6,669 nucleotides of DNA, from NCBI GenBank assembly GCA_902797515.1, contig CADBSX010000011.1, positions 1 to 6,669 of the forward strand, in the 5' to 3' direction. The notes under the pieces were generated by a model. The model ran no database searches and had not been told where the DNA came from. It saw only the letters and a program-made list of their open reading frames with translations. Shown here piece after piece: positions 6,348-6,669 of this stretch; within the stretch, counting starts at the first letter, position 1; every line of letters starts with the position of its first letter. The position numbers were made by a program, and so were the translations under genes. Source of the DNA: an uncultured Eubacteriales bacterium. GTDB lineage: Bacteria > Bacillota > Clostridia > Christensenellales > Borkfalkiaceae.

Positions 6348-6527
6348 ATGTCCACTATAAGAGTCGGAGAAAACGAGTCGCTTGACAGCGCGCTCAGAAG
6401 ATTCAAGAGAAAGTGTTCCCGCGACGGCATTATAGGCGACCTTCGTCGTAAAGAGTTTTACGAAAAGCCCGCCGTGCGCCGCAAGAAGAAGGCGGAAGCC
6501 GCGAGAAAGAGAAATATGAAAGGTTAA
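6348..6527 (+). CDS. rpsU: Small ribosomal subunit protein bS21
   Basis: A small basic protein of the 30S subunit, located near the 3' end of 16S rRNA and involved in initiation. The 59-residue product ([20 protein letters not shown]...) shows the family core. [16 protein letters not shown] lies at 8-23, RRKEFYEKP at 33-41 and the basic tail [12 protein letters not shown] at 44-55. Family members are usually about 58-70 residues, so it is complete. Arg and Lys are concentrated in the second half, as expected for rRNA binding. It has its own strong promoter and a full AAGGAGG site, and a hairpin terminator follows 14 bases after the stop. Its place after mtaB and hinT is the conserved Bacillota order. 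Its shortness makes it easy to miss by length cut-offs. Confidence 0.97.
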   Translation: MSTIRVGENESLDSALRRFKRKCSRDGIIGDLRRKEFYEKPAVRRKKKAEAARKRNMKG

Positions 6528-6541
6528 TAAAATCGTTTTTT

Positions 6542-6586
6542 ACGCCCGACGAAAACTATTTGATAGTATTTTTCGTCGGGCGTTTT
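6542..6586 (+). terminator. Hairpin terminator after rpsU
   Basis: ACGCCCGACGAAA (6542-6554) pairs perfectly with TTTCGTCGGGCGT (6571-6583). A second inner stem, ACTAT (6555-6559) with ATAGT (6563-6567), is stacked above it with a 3-base bulge (6568-6570) and a 3-base loop. Only four T follow the stem (6583-6586) before AAGG, so the U tract is weak although the stem is long and GC-rich. It would end the rpsU transcript and any operon read-through. Confidence 0.75.
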
Positions 6587-6623
6587 AAGGTTTATAAACT
6601 TCGTTCTTCTGCGTTTCTGCTTG

Positions 6624-6669
6624 TTTTTCCGTCCGCAATGACCGAGTAGGTCTATTGCGACCGAAAAAA
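6624..6669. repeat. Imperfect inverted repeat at the right edge (possibly truncated)
   Basis: CGCAATGACC (6634-6643) pairs with GGTC-T-ATTGCG (6649-6659, one bulged T) around the loop GAGTA. Pairing extends outward with CG/CG and T5/A5 through three mismatches to the last base of the window. The flanks are T on the left and A on the right, the reverse of an intrinsic terminator on either strand. It may be a leader structure of the next gene or an intergenic repeat of the REP/MITE kind. The stretch 6587-6623 before it shows no gene or recognisable site. Confidence 0.5.

Noticed and set aside
6601..6623. Short repeated TTCTGC units before the terminal inverted repeat
   Set aside because: Only two short imperfect copies are present, which is within chance expectation.
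1..6669. CRISPR array, insertion sequence, tRNA/rRNA gene or defence system
   Set aside because: I saw no regularly spaced repeats, transposase motifs, terminal repeats with target duplications, cloverleaf or rRNA sequence; all full-length genes are housekeeping families.

Overview
The window is a compact stretch of a bacterial chromosome. Coding density is high, and several genes overlap by ATGA. Promoters are close to the sigma-A consensus, and GGAGG-type ribosome binding sites precede some of the genes. The order prmA - mtaB - hinT - rpsU matches the well-known Bacillota neighbourhood (prmA-rsmE-mtaB-rpsU in Bacillus, with a HIT gene before rpsU in many Clostridia). The moderate GC content, heavy ATA/AGG/AGA codon use and the presence of AsnA fit an uncultured Clostridia-type gut bacterium. 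That placement is an inference; no rRNA or other decisive marker is present.

Layout. Positions 1-83 hold the last codons of an unidentified rightward gene. It converges on ung (uracil-DNA glycosylase, leftward, 795 to 127), and the two share a palindromic bidirectional terminator at 99-128. Between ung and the next gene lies a 164-bp divergent control region. It contains a leftward ung promoter, a rightward perfect-consensus promoter (TTGACA-17-TATAAT), a 10-bp-phased direct repeat between the two, and a dyad in the rightward 5' leader. The rightward promoter starts a tight run of genes: a PgcA-type phosphoglucomutase/phosphomannomutase, prmA (L11 methyltransferase), mtaB (tRNA methylthiotransferase), asnA (aspartate-ammonia ligase) and hinT (HIT nucleotide hydrolase). 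A second perfect-consensus promoter with an extended -10 then drives rpsU (ribosomal protein bS21, only 59 codons), followed by a long hairpin terminator. The final ~80 bases hold no gene, but an imperfect inverted repeat runs into the window edge.

How the genes fit together. PrmA, MtaB and bS21 act on the ribosome or on tRNA. AsnA makes asparagine for translation. HinT-type HIT enzymes hydrolyse adenylates, including aminoacyl-adenylates. PgcA supplies glucose-1-phosphate for envelope and storage sugars and is probably co-transcribed. The two clearest departures from the usual gene order are the missing rsmE between prmA and mtaB and the insertion of asnA between mtaB and hinT. All the full-length genes belong to known families. 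I found no sign of a new multi-gene system, mobile element, defence locus or CRISPR array. The most interesting unexplained signals are non-coding: the rpsU leader, the divergent control region and the terminal inverted repeat.
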